Source: Chionoecetes opilio
Taxonomy: Eukaryota > Arthropoda > Malacostraca > Decapoda > Majidae
Direction: 5' to 3'
Length of the DNA stretch: 64,000 bases
NCBI GenBank assembly: GCA_016584305.1
Contig: JACEEZ010002750.1
Coordinates: forward strand, 1 to 64,000
Shown: positions 1 to 12,420 of the stretch, piece after piece
Position numbering within the stretch: the first letter of the stretch is position 1
How the letters are laid out: the number at the start of each line of letters is the position of its first letter
The notes under the pieces: model-generated
Database searches by the model: none
The model's input: the letters and a program-made list of their open reading frames with translations, nothing else
Told to the model about the DNA's origin: nothing
Translations under genes and position numbers: made by a program

Positions 1-207
1 ATTTTTTTTTTTTTTTTGCTTTTTAGCATTACAATATATTAAAATTTTTAAAACTTTTTTTTACCTGATGATCCCAATCCCTTTTGGCAAACTTTGCTAA
101 AAAAACCCCCCAATATACCGAGGTCTCTGCACCCTAAAATTTCATGATAATCAAACAAAAAAATGTATTATTTATTATATATAATAATATATATAATAAA
201 ATATAAA

Positions 208-239
<32 letters not shown>

Positions 240-260
240 AATATATATTTACTATGTATA
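1..260. repeat. AT-rich low-complexity DNA with TA microsatellite
   Basis: Poly-T at the start and a TA-rich tract at about 165-262. No gene is visible. The TA tract corresponds to the TA tract at 45955-46085 that borders the mariner element of the right arm. Confidence 0.7.
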
Positions 261-261
261 T

Positions 262-1505
262 ATATACAGGGCAAACCCCAAAAAAGAAACCGGGGAATTT
301 TTTTCTGGGGAAAAACCCTAGTTCGGGTTTTCCGCCGCTAAATGCCGCATAGGCAACCCTCAGGCATCAGTCTGCTAATGGCTTTTTTTGCGGAAGACGT
401 ACAGCCCCGTGGTTCACCTTGTTTTGAAGTGCTTTGCCCCTTTTTTCGTCTATTTTACAAGGGAAAAAGGAAGGAGCAGGGCTGCCGTGAAATTCTTTTT
501 TTTGCTGGGGAAAACGGCAGCCGAAACCGTTTTTCATGCTTCAAACAGTTTTAAAAGGATGTCCCATGGCAAAACAAAAGTTTACGAGTGGTTTGCACGC
601 TTTAGGAATGGTAAATTGTCGTGGAAGCCAACCTCTTTCGGGGCGACCGTCAACCTCCCAAAACGGATAAAAAACATCAAAAAAATTTCAGAACTGTCTT
701 GGAGGATCGTCGCCGATAAATTTAAATTTGACAAACTTGTTGATTTGATGGTGGTCCTGGAGCTTCTGCCAACAAATTTTTGAATGAGGAATTGGGGGAT
801 AAAAAGAGTGCAGCGAAATTGGTGCCTCCTTGCTCACGGAGATAAAAAGCAGCAAAAAAAGAATGGTGTCGGCCGAAGGAACATTTGGAAGGGTGATCCA
901 TCCCTTTTTTTCGAAGCTCATCACTGGTGAGAAAGCTGGTGCACGGTACGACCCGGAAACAAACAGAAGTAAGTAAGGGAAGCACCAACGTCACCACGAC
1001 CCAAAAAGCACGTCAAGTAAATTCAATGTCAAGACGATGTTGTTTTGTTTCTTCGATGCGAGAGGAATTTTTTCCCACAAAGAATTTTTTCCCCCTGGCA
1101 AACTGTTACCAGACTATTTACTTGGAATTCTGAAGCTTTTGCGAGACCCCGGAGACAAAAACGCCCCAACCTGGGGCAAAGGGGAGAGTGGGGGTTGCAT
1201 CACACAAGCGCTACGCACCCCGTTGGGTGCGAGACAGTTTCCCCAAAAAAAAATGGCAGACCCCATTTACCCACCCCCCCTTTTCCCCCGTTTTTGCCCC
1301 GCGATTTTTTTTTTCCCCCGATGAAAAAGTTCAAAGGAAAACGTTTTGCGACGGGGAAAAGGGTTAAGAAGAAAACGCGGAGTGTTTAAGGCATATCTTT
1401 GCAGAGTTCCAGAATTTTTTGTACATGGAAAACAGTCGGCCGGCATTGTTTCACAGGGAGAATACTTGAAGGTGAAAAAGTGAAAAATGTAAAATATCTG
1501 AATAC
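262..1505 (+). mobile_element. Mariner-like element remnant (left-arm copy)
   Basis: Plus-strand counterpart of the mariner at 44785-45945. Readable transposase fragments include a start of the kind seen in the right copy near 450-600, the block YDPET near 940, the C-terminal stretch LLRDPGDKNAP near 1135-1165, and PPFPPFLPRDFFFP near 1275-1320, which resembles the mariner PYSPDLAPCDFFLFP block. Every block is in a different frame, so this copy is non-coding. Its 3' part is interrupted by the Tigger copy at about 1506. Confidence 0.7.
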
Positions 1506-2224
1506 AATTACGTCGGACCCCGCCGAACACGAGCGCCTGCACAAATCGCATTTACACGAATAGGAAAAAATACCCAGACTTCCCGAAACGGTTCGCCCTG
1601 CACAAAACTCGCATTACACAAATTTAAAAAATATCCATGACTTCCGAACACGAGTTTTACTCCGATAACACGAATTTGAATTTCCCGGCGGATGTTGTCG
1701 ATGCTGTCGGCCCCCATTTTGCCGGGGACGCTGGGCACGCTCAGCCGGGGCCCCGCCAGAGCTGTACACTAGTTTTTCTCCCCCTTGCCGTGCTGCTGTT
1801 GCCTCACGTCGTCGCCCCGGGGCCAAGTTTCCAAGCGCGGCTCCCCCTACTCCAGGGTCAAGCGGGAAGAGGAAATGTTGTCCTAGCGGAGAAGAGGATG
1901 TGTTTGCGTGATTGATGTGGCCTGGGCTGGTCTCTACGGGAAAGAATTTGGGCCCTGATGACCCATTTGTACCATCGGATGACCCGTGAAAATAAGACAA
2001 AGCGTGCGAGAGAATGCTGTGTCTTAGCAAGGTGGTTTTGTGAGCCGACGTGACCGCTGCTAGAGAAGATGGAAAAAAATACGGGAACAGGTGAGAAAAT
2101 GTTTTTTCATATAAATAAGTTTTGTTTTTGGTGTTTTGCTCAGTGGTGTGAACGGTGCTCGGGGGTGTGTAAGGGTTTACAGGTGATTTAATTATACATA
2201 TGAAAAAGTATGTTTTTTACCCTA

Positions 2225-3005
2225 GTTACTACGATTTACTGGGTGTGTGGTGTTGGTGTTGGCTACGGGCAGGTGTGTTAACAGGTGCGGGCGGGGTGGG
2301 GCGTTTTGAGGCATGTTTGTTTGTGTGTGTAGTGTTGTGCTCTGCAGGTGTGAAACAGGTCTGCGGTGGTGGGGCTGTGTTGAGGATGTGTTGGGGGGGT
2401 GTGGGTGTGTGTGTACTGAGGTGTGTTAAAAGGTGTCGGTTGGGGGGCGTTTTGAGGGTGTGTGTGGTTGTGTGTGTGTGTTACGTGCGGTGTTTTAAAC
2501 AGGTGCGCGGGGTGGGGGCGGGTTTTTGAGGCGGGTGGGTTTTGGTGTGTGTTGTGCTACGTGCAGGTGTTTTTAAAGGTGCTGCGGTGGTGTGGGTGTG
2601 GAGGCATGGTGGGTGTGTGGTGTGTGTGTTGTGCTACGGCAGGTGTGTTAACGGGTGCTGCGGTGGTGTGGCGTGTTGAGGCATTTGTTTTTGTGTTGTG
2701 TAGTGCAGGGTTTTAAAGGGTGCTGGGGGTGGTGGGCTGTGGGCATGTGTTGTTGTGTGTGGTGGGGTGCACGGCGGGTGGTAACAGGTGCTGCGGTGGT
2801 GTGGGCTGTGTTGAGGCATGTGTGTGTGTGTGTTGTGCTACGGCAGGTGTTTAACAGGTGCTGCGGGGGGTGGGCTGTGTTGAGGCGTGTGTTAGTGTTG
2901 GTGTGGCTACGTGCAGGTGTTTTTACAGGTGCTGCGGTGGGTGGGCTGTTTGAGGCGTGTGTGTGTGTGTGTTGTGGTGCTACGTGCAGGTGGTTAGCAT
3001 GCTGA
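2225..3005. repeat. About 70-bp GT/CA-rich minisatellite, about 11 units (left arm)
   Basis: Repeated block containing GCAGGTGTGTTAACAGGTGC and TGCGGTGGTGTGGGCTGTG followed by TTGAGGC and a GT run. Roughly eleven units are recognisable. The matching array in the right arm (43790-44220) has only about five, so copy number differs between arms. It lies in the first intron of the Tigger transposase gene. Confidence 0.8.
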
Positions 3006-3089
3006 GTGTTGTGTGGTTGAGGCATACGTTTTACAGTACCTTTGTATTTACGCATTGTTTTTTTTTTGTCATTTACGCATAACAGGGGG

Positions 3090-4600
3090 AATAAGCAAGT
3101 GGACCAGGGGAAGAGAAACGTGGGGGGCGTACCCATGGGAAAAAAGGCGGGGGAGCATCTACGACCACCTAGCAGGAAGGAGCCTTCTGGATCCCCCCCT
3201 GCCCCGGGTTATTCCCAGCCATGGGGGCCCCATAGATTCAACAGCTTTTTTAACCCGCACAACTTGCTCGCAAGGTAAAAACATCAATATTTTTTCACAT
3301 TTCTTCTATCTAATTTTAAATGTGCATATTCCCGTAAAAAGAGTTAAATATTTTTTTCACATTTTATTATCTACTATTGACTTGCCAATTCCCCTAAGAA
3401 AAGGTTTTTTTTTTCGTTTTTTCACAGGTGAGAGTGGGTCAGCTGATAAGGAAGGGGGCAGGGATACCTCAGCACCTTTTAAGGGCCCCGATTTAAGACA
3501 GTGATACCTACCCCGAGCAGGGGTTAACGCGGCGAAACTGGCCCATTTTACAAGAAAAAAGGGGAATAGGACTTACACCAAAAAGGAAGTCAAGAATTTC
3601 CAGGATTCAAGGCATTTAAGGACCCTCTGACCTGGTGTTTGGGGGGAATGTGCGGGACTGAAGATTTAAACGCCCTGTGACGTGCTGAACCCCCGTGCCC
3701 CGAAGGGACTCAAAAGCGTTTTTTGTCAGTGGTATGGAAATCAAACAAGAAAAGGCATGGGTGACAGCGAAAGGGGTTTTAGGATGGTTCCCCGAACATT
3801 TTTTGCCAGAATGCAGCTCTACATGTCCCGAAAAATCTGGGATTTAAGCGTTCGCTAGTGGATAACTGGGGGACACATTCACAGGACTTTTAAACCCGGA
3901 CCATCCCAATGTGTGCGTTTTTCCCACCTTCCCCAATACAAATTTCCCCGTTGCAACCATGGACATGGGGTGATCAAGACCCAAAAAGCAACTACCAAGG
4001 GCTGTGTACAGAGAAGGCCCCAAAAGGGGGGAAACACAGCACGATGACTCTGGATTCTGGGAAACAGTAAAATCCCACATGCTCTTTTGACCCTCAAGCA
4101 GGCTGGGATGAATGAAACCCAAACACCCTTAATGCCGTTGGTATGCACTCTGGCCTGAGTGTGTCAAAACTTAAAGGTTCCCTGCAGTCACTCAGAATGA
4201 AGGACATGAGACCTGGCACACACTGTTGGGGGGGGAAGGGTTCTTGACTGATGAGGAGGGGTGGCAGAATCATGACTCCCATGGAGCAGAGCCTTTAGGG
4301 AAGAGATTATCCAGATGAATGAGGGGAAACCCAAGCAGGTGATGATGCTGAGAAGTGAGGGCACAGAGACAAGGCCTGTGTTTTCCATCATAAAAAAAAA
4401 TTTGGGAAAATTTCGAGGAAGCAGAAAACTTGACAGAGCTTTCAGACCAAAACCCCATACAGGAGAGGGCATCAAGTTCAAGAAGTTTTGGTGAAGGGTT
4501 AACCCCCACAAGGAAAATTTAGGAGCGGAGGCCTCTGTTGCCAAAAGCCCCTCACAGCTTTTTTCAAACCATCTCCAGCCCGACAAACCCGCCAAGAAGC
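3090..4600 (+). pseudogene. Tigger transposase, frameshifted left-arm copy
   Basis: Plus-strand equivalent of the transposase at 41935-43724. The HTH exon (IYDHL near 3155) covers about 3090-3272. An intron-like segment beginning GTAAAAAC (3275) and ending TTTTTTCACAG (3427) follows, then the catalytic exon starting GESGSADKEGGRDTSAPF. Later catalytic blocks can be followed only as fragments (for example around 3850-3960). Many frameshifts make it non-coding. Confidence 0.7.
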
Positions 4601-4679
4601 TTCTACCCTGCTACCCTCCCGTTACTAACCCGCCAGGAGCCTGTTTCCCTGCTACACCAGAAATAAACCCTCATCAAGT

Positions 4680-5870
4680 CATCCTTTCCCCTTTTTTTTT
4701 TTTTTTTTTCCCCCCCCCCATTTTTTTTTTTTTTTTTTTCCCCCCTTTTTAAATTTTGGTTTTTTTTTTTAATAAAAAAAAATTTTTAAACAGGCCTCCT
4801 CTTACACCCCAAAAGAAAAACTTTTTACCCCCCAAAATGAGGGTCTGGGGAAAACCATTTTTTTATTTAAAAAAAAATTTTTTTTTTAAAAAATATTTGG
4901 GAAAAACCCCTTTTCCTTAACCCTTTTTTCCCCAAAATTTGGGGAAGGGGGGGAAACCAATTTTTCCTCCAAAAGAGGGTTTTTTGGCCCCCCTAAATTT
5001 TTTAAAAAAAAAAAAAAAAGGAAAAAAAAAAACAAAAAAAAAAAACGAAATTTAAAAAAAAAAAAATTTTTTAAAAAAAATTTTTTTAAAAAAAAATTCC
5101 CTTTTTTTTCCCCCCCAAAAAAATTTAAAATTTAAAAAATAAATAAATATATAATTATATATAAAATTATATATAAGTTATATATAATATATAAAAATAT
5201 ATTTTATATTATAAATATAAATTATTTTATTATATAAATTATAAAAATTTTTTATTTAAAATATATATTATAAAGATATTTTTTTTTTTTTCATAAATTA
5301 TAAAATTTTAAATTTTAAAAAATAAATTATTTTTTAAATTTATTTTTTTAAATATTTTTCCCTTTTTTATATAAAACTTTTAAAAAAAATATAAAATTTT
5401 TAAAAAACTATAAATAAATAATAAAAATATTTAAAAAAATTTTTAAAAAAATTTTTTTTGTAAAGATTTAAAAAAATTTGGGAAAATAAACCCTTGGTTA
5501 AAAAAATTTTAAAAATAATGGTTATTTTAAAAAATTTTTTAAAAAATTTGTTCAAAAAGAATTCCCCAAACCCAATTGTTTTTTAACAAACAATGGGAAA
5601 AACAATTTTTCGCAAGCCCGGCTTTTAAAAAAAATAAGAGACAAAATTTTTTTATTAGGGAACAATTTGGAAAAAATTATTTAATTTAAAATTTAAAAAA
5701 CCCCAACTAAATACCCCCAAATCCCCTTTTTGGCGGGGTTTTAATTTAAAAAAAATTTTCGGATTTGTTAATTAAAAAACCAAAAAAAAGGTTTTAAAAA
5801 GGGGCCCCGCCTTTTGGGCCCCGGCCCCGGGGGGAACAACAAGGCTTCCCCCACGCCGGTTTAAAAACCC
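4680..5870. repeat. Homopolymer and AT-rich low-complexity stretch
   Basis: Long runs of A, T, C and G alternate, and 5140-5460 is nearly pure A/T. The corresponding right-arm sequence (about 40980-41900) is TA microsatellite plus ordinary AT-rich DNA, so much of the homopolymer pattern looks like sequencing or consensus error. No gene is visible. Confidence 0.6.
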
Positions 5871-6206
5871 TACCGACAATGCCCCGTCACCCCCCCCAAA
5901 AACCACAACACGGAAAGGCCCCAAACCCAAAGAAAAAAGGGGACCAAAAAAAGCTTAAAGGAAAAAAAAGTCAAGAAAAAAAAAAAAACAATCCCCCCCT
6001 TTTTTGAAAGGGGCAAAAAAAAGGGGCAAGGGGGGGTTTTAAAAAAAAAAAACCCTGAAATTTCAAAATTTTTAATATTTAGAACAATTTTAAAAATTAA
6101 AAAATTTATTTTTGAAAAATAAAAGTTGAAACAAACAATACTACCTCGAAAAAACTTAATGACCAAAGTATATTTTTTATATAATAAATAAAAAATACTA
6201 ATAGGA

Positions 6207-6830
6207 TTATGATGATAATGAAAATTTATGAAGCAATAAAATATAGTGTTGCAAAATTAAAGGTACCAGCCTAATAACCCAAAATTGTTTGTCCCGGAAC
6301 AACATTAAAAGGAAAAACAATTGTTTACAGCACCACGCCACAGTTTTCACAATCGTCCGAGTGTTCTGCGTGCTCCCCCCCCCCGCCCCCGGGGCCCCCA
6401 CCACCTTGCCGAAGACACAAGGTATACCGGCACCCAATTCGGCCCAGGACTTGGTGGTGATGTTGAACAGAGCACCAGGGAGGTTTTTTCCCCCACAACC
6501 CCCCCCACACATCCCCTTCATTGCTGAGTTCCGAAAACCACCCTTGTCAAGGTCGGGAAAACAGGGGGGTCCTTTCCCCCCCCCATTGTTAGGTTTATAT
6601 TTACCTTTTCAAAAACCCTCCCAGGTTTTCCCCTTTCCCCCCCAACCCCCCCACATCTCGGCCCCGTGTAGCGGGGGCCCCCGCTGCCCCGTACACAACA
6701 GCGGGAAAACTGTTGCCCATCGGGGTGTGGGGGCTCAGACGGATAAAGACCCACCGAACCAGTTGACCCCCGCTACATCCCACTAATATCTAGGAACCCG
6801 GGGGGGAGCACCCGGCCCCACATCGTCCAC
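6207..6830 (-). pseudogene. Left-arm copy of the unrecognised 40.3-40.9 kb ORF region
   Basis: Minus-strand reading retains MKGMCGGGCGG, LPGALFNITTKSWAELGAG and IPCVFGKVVG, matching the right-arm reading LPLGALLQAYTTKSWPNCVPG and IPCVFGQEVV at about 40720-40830. Frameshifts interrupt it. The product is not recognised. Similarity at the amino-acid level in one frame across the two arms is the only hint of coding potential. Confidence 0.4.
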
Positions 6831-6839
6831 CTGAAAACG

Positions 6840-8395
6840 CCAGGTTATCTATTTTAACTGCAGGCGATACACACACACTACACACACACAAAGACATGGA
6901 AATAGACCAGAAAAGACCAAAAAATTTTTGTAAAATTAATAGAATCAAGAAAATGAAAAACAATCGACCCAAGAAGTAGTCAGTGACAAACAAAAAAAAA
7001 ATTTTTAGTAAGAGATACGGGGACAAAAGAATTGGTCATCATTTTTTTTTTTTAGAGAATAGTGCTGCCAAGAAAAAAATTGAGAAGGGGAAAAGAAAAA
7101 AAAAAAAGGGGCAAAAAAAATATTTAAAGTAGTAAAAAGAAAAACGGAGATAGAAGAAATAGAAGAGCTACACAGGTTAGGAAATATAGGAGGGAGGGGC
7201 CCGCCCCTTAAAATTTAGGTTTGGGGTCAAAAGCACAGCCAAGATAATTGTCTATCCATTTAAATACCATCATATTTTAGGAAAAAGATCCACAAATTAG
7301 GACTCTTATCGCAAATATCAGATGAATTTGCGTGTTCGAGCTGAAAAGCTCGATACAGTTCGAGACTGCGGAAACTTGACTCTTAGGTTCATTTAACAAA
7401 GAGGCGTTTCTGCTCTACTGGTCGAACCCCTCTCATCTCATTCTCATTCTGAAATACTTCACACTCACATGATCTTGATCACCCATTTTTTCTATTAATG
7501 TTTTTCAGAATTAACTAATAAAGAATATTAACTAATTTCCCGTGACCTAAATTATTAGAATCTCTTTTTATCAAACACGGGGTTCCGACCTTAATAAAAA
7601 AACACCTCTTGCCAATTCAAAAAAACCCAATGATATTCAAAATGTTCAGATTGTCTGGGTAGTCTTTGTAATTCCCTTAACAAAGTCACTTTATTCAGTC
7701 CACCGGCAGCCCCACAGCATACATGCCCGGGGGTAAAATCTCTTTTATTTTTTAAATTTTCCAATTGTTTGTTTGTTTCTTTAGGGAAAAACTTTTATTC
7801 TCAATAATTTTTTTTTTAGTATTTTTTTTTGATTTTAAAAATTGCAAAAAATGTTTTTAGCCTCATGATGCCAATTTTTTTGGAAAAAACATTGCCCTTT
7901 AAACCCTCACCAGTAAAGACGATGTTTTGTTGCCCTGCGTCAGGTGATAAAGGAGACACTCCCCGGGGAATGAGTTTTCCTGACTTTTTAAAAACCTTTA
8001 CTGGGCTTCATAGAGAGAGGAACAGCTCGTTTATGAAGCCCAGCAAGTAAACTGTCTACAATAAAGAAAATTTCATTCCCAGCCTGCGTCTCCTTCATTA
8101 CTTGTTTTTAAACATGTCAAATTTTTACACAATACAAAAAATAAAAAAATAACCATTGTATTATTTTTTTTTTCATTATTATTATTATTGAAATATTATT
8201 ATTGAATTTATATTTTTTATATCATTTTATTTTTTTACTGATTTTAACACAAATTTGGGTCATGATGGTGTAAAAATTGCCTTTAATGATATGGTTTTCT
8301 TCAGTCCTTCTCCTATTTTCCCATCAGTGTCACTTTCGATACCTCTAAAATAAATTATATAGGTATTAATAAACTGTTTCCCCCAAAAGAGCCCG
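6840..8395. other. Non-coding arm sequence, no gene seen
   Basis: Inverted counterpart of about 38400-40300. It contains AT-rich stretches, a short TTATTA microsatellite near 8180 and a recognisable dispersed-repeat-like block near 7900-8060 (GATGAAGC-type region of 38810-38890 in the other arm). I see no supported gene. Confidence 0.5.
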
Positions 8396-8799
8396 ATGGG
8401 GCCTGTCATCCGGCCCTGCTCATGGCGTCCCCGTGCCACGTGTGCCCCTCACCCTCACCAGGTCCTCACCCACACCCGCACCGGGCAAGGGCCCCCCCCA
8501 TACCTCCCATGGCCCACTCCCATCCCTGCCTACCTGCCCCCTGCCTGCCTGCACGTCTGCCTACCTACATGTTTAGTTTATTCCCGGTGTCTGCCTACCT
8601 GCCGTCTGACTGTCTCCTGTCTATCTCGCTCTCCCTGTCCTCTCCCTTTCCTATCTGCTACATTAAGTTTATTTGCCTGTCCCTTTCCCCCTACCTGAAT
8701 TCCTGCCGCTGCCTGTCTCCCTACCTCTTTGTTTGTATCCTATCTGCCTCCTATCTCCTTGCCTACCTGCGTGTCTGCCCGTGCCTACCTGCCATCTTA

Positions 8800-9860
8800 C
8801 CTGCTACCCTGCCTTGTTGAAACCCTCCAGCTTACCGCTACCCTGCCTGGTTGCAACTCCCATCTTCCCGCCCCCCCTGCCTGTGTTGGGCAACCCCACT
8901 ACCTGCTCCGCCCCCGTGCCACCTCCTTTTACCTGCTACCCCCCCTTGTTGCAACCCCCATCTTACGTACCCTCCCCTGTGTTGCAACTGCCATCTTCCC
9001 TGCTCCCCCTGCCTGGGGGTTGCAACGCCATCTTCCCTGCTACCCTGCCTGTGTTGAACCTCCAGTTTTACCTGTACCCCCCTGTGTTCAACCTCCCAGC
9101 TTACCTGCACCTCCCTGTGTTGCACCCCCAGCTACAAATACCCTGCCTGTTTTGCAACCTGCCATTTCCTGCCCCCTGCCTTGTTGCAACCTGCCATTTT
9201 CCCGTCCCCTGCCTTGTTGAAACCCTGCCAGTTACGCTACCCTGCCTGTGTTGAAAACCTGCCAGTTACCTGCTACCCTCCTGTGTTGAAACCTGCCGTT
9301 TTCCCTGCTACCCTGCCTGTGTTGAAACCTGCCATCTTACCTGCACCCTGCCTTGTTGAAACCCGCCCTTACCTGCTCCCCGCCTGTGTTGAAACCCTCC
9401 AGACCTGCTACCCTGCCTGTGTTGAAACCCTGCCAGTTTACCTGCCCCCCTGCCTGTTTTTTGCAACCTCCCAGCTTCCTCTACCCTGCCTGGGTTTGCA
9501 AACCTGCCAGCTTCCTGCCCCCTGCCTGTGTTGCAACCTCCCGTTAAACCTGCTACCCTGCCTGTGTTGAAACCCTCCCACTTACCTCTACCCTCCCTGT
9601 TTGCAACCTGCCAGTTTCCCTTACCCTCCCTTTGGTTGCAACCTGCCAGTTACCTGCTACCCCCCTGTGTTAAACCTGCCAGTTTTCCCCTGCTACCCTC
9701 CGTTTGCAACCTGCCAGCTTCCCGCTACCTGCCGTTTTGCACCTCCCAGCTTACCTGTCCCCTCCCTGTTTTTGCGCTGCCAGTTTCCCTGCCCCCGCCT
9801 GTTTTTTGCAACCTGCCAGCTTACCTGCTACCCTCCCTTCTATCTTTCAGCCTCCCTGCT
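8800..9860 (-). repeat. 36-bp minisatellite, left-arm copy (about 29 units)
   Basis: Reverse-complement version of the array at 37005-37812, with units containing TTACCTGCTACCCTGCCTGT and TTGCAACCTGCCAG. Many units are shortened by one to four bases. The array spans about 1.06 kb against 0.81 kb in the right arm, despite carrying deletions. Upstream (8396-8800) is related CCTGCC-rich DNA equivalent to 37860-38340. Confidence 0.85.
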
Positions 9861-10170
9861 GTCTATTGTCGGGGAAACCTAAATGTCAGCTCACCTTTTC
9901 CTCCCCCGTCTTTTTTCCTTTTACCCTTCCTGCATACGCCGCTTATCTGCCTGATCCCTACCCCCACCGAAATCCTGCCTTCTGCTTTAAAATGCTTGCC
10001 TAAAAACAGTGTCTGTATGCTTGTCGCCTGTCCCTCTCTGAATCCTGCGGACCCCCTCAAGGCTATATTTCCCCTTTGAAGAAAATAAAGGTGCCTCCCT
10101 TTTTCCCCCGTCAAAAAGTTGCCCCCCCCATATGATGGTAAGGCAAGGGCGTGACAACATGGCTGCCCCC

Positions 10171-10336
10171 CTGCCGGGTGGCGGCGCTGCGGGGCAGGGC
10201 TCTCCCGGGGCTGTAGGGCACATGCGGGTTCTCAAGGGATTTACCCGGGCGTGTTGCCCCCCATGTGTGGGGGGCAAACACCAACCCTCTCGCATAAGTT
10301 TTTTGATGTCTGCGTCATGCTGGGGATGCCCCTTGG
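10171..10336 (-). pseudogene. Degraded copy of host exon 2
   Basis: Reverse complement of the exon at 36478-36657, recognisable by CGTCATGCTGGGGATG and by the GGTGGCGGCGCTG end. It is about 166 bp against 180 bp because of indels, so the frame is lost. Homology continues into both flanking introns. This is therefore a copy of the locus, not a processed cDNA copy. Confidence 0.7.
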
Positions 10337-10586
10337 CTGCGGGAGAGGGGCCCCGGGTTGGAGGGAAGACGTAAAGATAAATAAAATAACTAATGTTTGA
10401 TTGTATTGATTGCTATAGGTAATTAGTGTTTTGTGACACATAAAAAAGGGTGTGTGAGAAACCTCAAGAAAAGAGGACGGAAGCTGTGAAAGAGCCCGAG
10501 GAATCCCGAAAGGTTACTTCTCCTCTCTGCTCCTCTCTTTAACGGGGTTCGCTGCTAAGGGGGAAACTTGGGCAACGCCCCATCAC

Positions 10587-10765
10587 CTTTAAGGGCGGTG
10601 GGTCGGGCATCTATTTGGGCCCCGTGGAGGAGGCTGCTGCTGCAGGGAGGTGGACCCGCCACCACCACCAAAACCCGCTGCTGCTGGGTGCCTGGACGGG
10701 GGCGGGGTGCCAGGGTGCCTGGACGGGGGCGGCGGGTGCCAAGGCTGCCTGCGCCCCCTCCTCAC
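10587..10765 (-). pseudogene. Degraded copy of host exon 1
   Basis: Reverse complement of the exon at 36017-36211. The alanine-rich GCC/CAG-type repeats and the end TTTAAGGGCGGTG are recognisable. It is about 179 bp against 195 bp, and frameshifted. Its order relative to the exon 2 copy is as in the right arm. Confidence 0.7.
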
Positions 10766-10899
10766 CCGAAACACCCAAACCCGGTTCGGGCACAGTTCCC
10801 CGGCCGCCTTTCCCCTTCCTGGGAAAAGTGTGTGGCTGGGGATGCCTCAGCCAACCACCGTTGTCCAAGCTCTTGACGCCAAAAAAAAAAAAACCCGGG

Positions 10900-11700
10900 A
10901 AAGGAAAAAAAAAACATGTATTTTTGGGGGTTTGGTAATTAAATTTTGGGTTTTTGGGTTTTTTGGGCAGTTTTGGATAGGTTAGGGTTTAAAATTTAAA
11001 AAAATTAATTTGTCAAATTTAAAAAAACTTGCACAGCCCTTTCTTCAGGGGAAGATCCCCCCCATGTGGCTCACGAGCGGACCCCTGGATTGGCTCGACA
11101 TCCCCACAACCACACTTAAAGCCCGATTGGGGTTTTTTGATTACAGTATTCCCCCCCGGACTTAAATTCCCGGTGGGGGACGTAGAAAATCCTTTTTGCT
11201 CATTACCATGGCAACAGGGCTGTAACTTTTTTTAATCAAAAACTAGTAGCTAGATGGGATTTATCATTTTATCCTAACCCTTTTACCCCCTGAAAAGTTT
11301 ATTAGTTTTTCCCCTCCCGCGACATCAGTCTGGGCTCTCTATTGCCCCGCTAATGCCTGACTCGGGGAATTTTTTGTTTTGTTATCAATTTCAAAACCCC
11401 GATTATTCTTTTTTCTGGGATTATTTATACGTTGGGTTTTTCAAGAGATTTTCTGCCTTATGAAAGACAAAAAAAAAAAATGGGGAAATAAAAAGCGGAG
11501 TTTAAAGACTTAAAAAATATTGAGTAAGAGAAATAAAAAATTTACGTTCACCACTTCGTAGCTCGATACTTTTGAGTCAATTTTTATGGTTTTATGCCAA
11601 TAAAACGCTTTTTATGAGGATTCCAACGCTAACCATTATAAAATTCCAATGGCCAGTAATTTTTGGGAAAATGGAGGGGAAAATGAAACCCTGTTGGAAA
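10900..11700. other. Inner part of left arm, no gene seen
   Basis: Reverse-complement counterpart of 35253-35900, including the block TGGCAACAGGGCTGTAAC (about 11207) that matches 35549-35567. AT-rich. No coding region is supported. Confidence 0.5.
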
Positions 11701-12420
11701 GGATGCTAAGAAGGGGCTGACACCTGCCGCTGAATGAACAGGGCAGGGGCCCTTTTCATTCAAACCATTCCCCCGACGGTTGACAATTAGTTTTTTTATG
11801 GCCTAGCTTGGACTTTAACCCTAAAGCGCGGCTATGCCCCCTTTGCAAATCCTAAGAAAACGGAGTATTCCCCATTGGGGGGCCGCAATTCAAAAAAAGG
11901 GGGGCTAATTTTTTTTCGGGGAAATTGGGGAACTCTACTTTACCTGAGAAAGACCCAGGGGGCACACATAGGCTCAGTGCCCAGTGACCCGCATGGAAGG
12001 TGAAGGTGCTGACAGGTCTCTCCCTATCGCAGGGAGAGAATTAGAGAGGGAAAACCCTTGCGGCCTTTTTTCGTGAACGAGCTGTCCATAGATTTTCCCT
12101 AAACCTCAACGCTCTTCATCTTTCAAAATACAATCAAAAATAACCCCAGGGCTTTTGCAAATAAAAATATTTTAGCGGTTTTCCAAAAATGGCGAATAAA
12201 TTGAACACTTCAAGTTTGTTTTACGCATAAGAATTCTGGCAAAAGTCCCGCGTACACGAGATATTGCCACACAGGTTCCCCCTTTTTCGGGTTTAAACGA
12301 AAAATTTTTACGCGATTCTGATAAATACTTTATTTTTGGTGTTTTTTTTTTTTTTTGACGCAATTCGCTCAAAAGCTAAAATGTACAAAAGGGCCCTTTT
12401 TTACGCGATGGGGAACCGTA
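11700..12420 (-). repeat. Dispersed repeat shared with 55560-55870
   Basis: Contains TTGACAATTAGTTT followed by GGCCTAGCTTGGA (about 11776-11815) and, near 12310-12380, an ACGCGATTCTGATAAAT and TTTATTTTTGG block. Both are also present at about 55720-55870 next to a SINE-like head. Probably the body of the same interspersed element. The head is not recognisable here. Confidence 0.45.

Larger units (their letters stand above)
1506..4700 (+). mobile_element. Tigger/pogo DNA transposon (left-arm copy, degraded)
   Basis: Starts near a terminal-repeat sequence GTCGGACCCCGCCGAACACG (about 1513) that matches the right terminal repeat of the Tigger at 41606-44782. It contains the N-terminal region, the about 70-bp minisatellite intron, and the transposase exons in the same order. 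The distal end merges into homopolymer-rich sequence around 4680-5000 and cannot be fixed precisely. Confidence 0.7.
1..11500 (-). repeat. Left arm of giant inverted repeat (degraded copy)
   Basis: Read on the minus strand, this block repeats 35253-46080 in the same order: TA tract, mariner, Tigger, about 70-bp CA-rich minisatellite, the ORF pair near 40.4-40.9 kb, 36-bp minisatellite, and the two host exons. Similarity is obvious, but there are many small deletions and expanded runs of C, G, A and T, so no reading frame stays open. The outer end is near the window start. The inner end near 11500 corresponds to the edge of the N gap at 35253, so the true arm may extend further. It could be a real palindrome or a falsely joined, uncorrected second copy. 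Confidence 0.85.

Noticed and set aside
2200..3136. Cys/Val/Gly-rich and His/Thr/Pro-rich open frames over the GT/CA-rich array
   Set aside because: Open frames in a low-complexity minisatellite, present on both strands and not conserved between arms.
8396..10079. Pro/Cys/Leu-rich frames suggesting a secreted or mucin-like protein
   Set aside because: Noisy inverse of the 36-bp minisatellite and adjacent CCTGCC-rich DNA.
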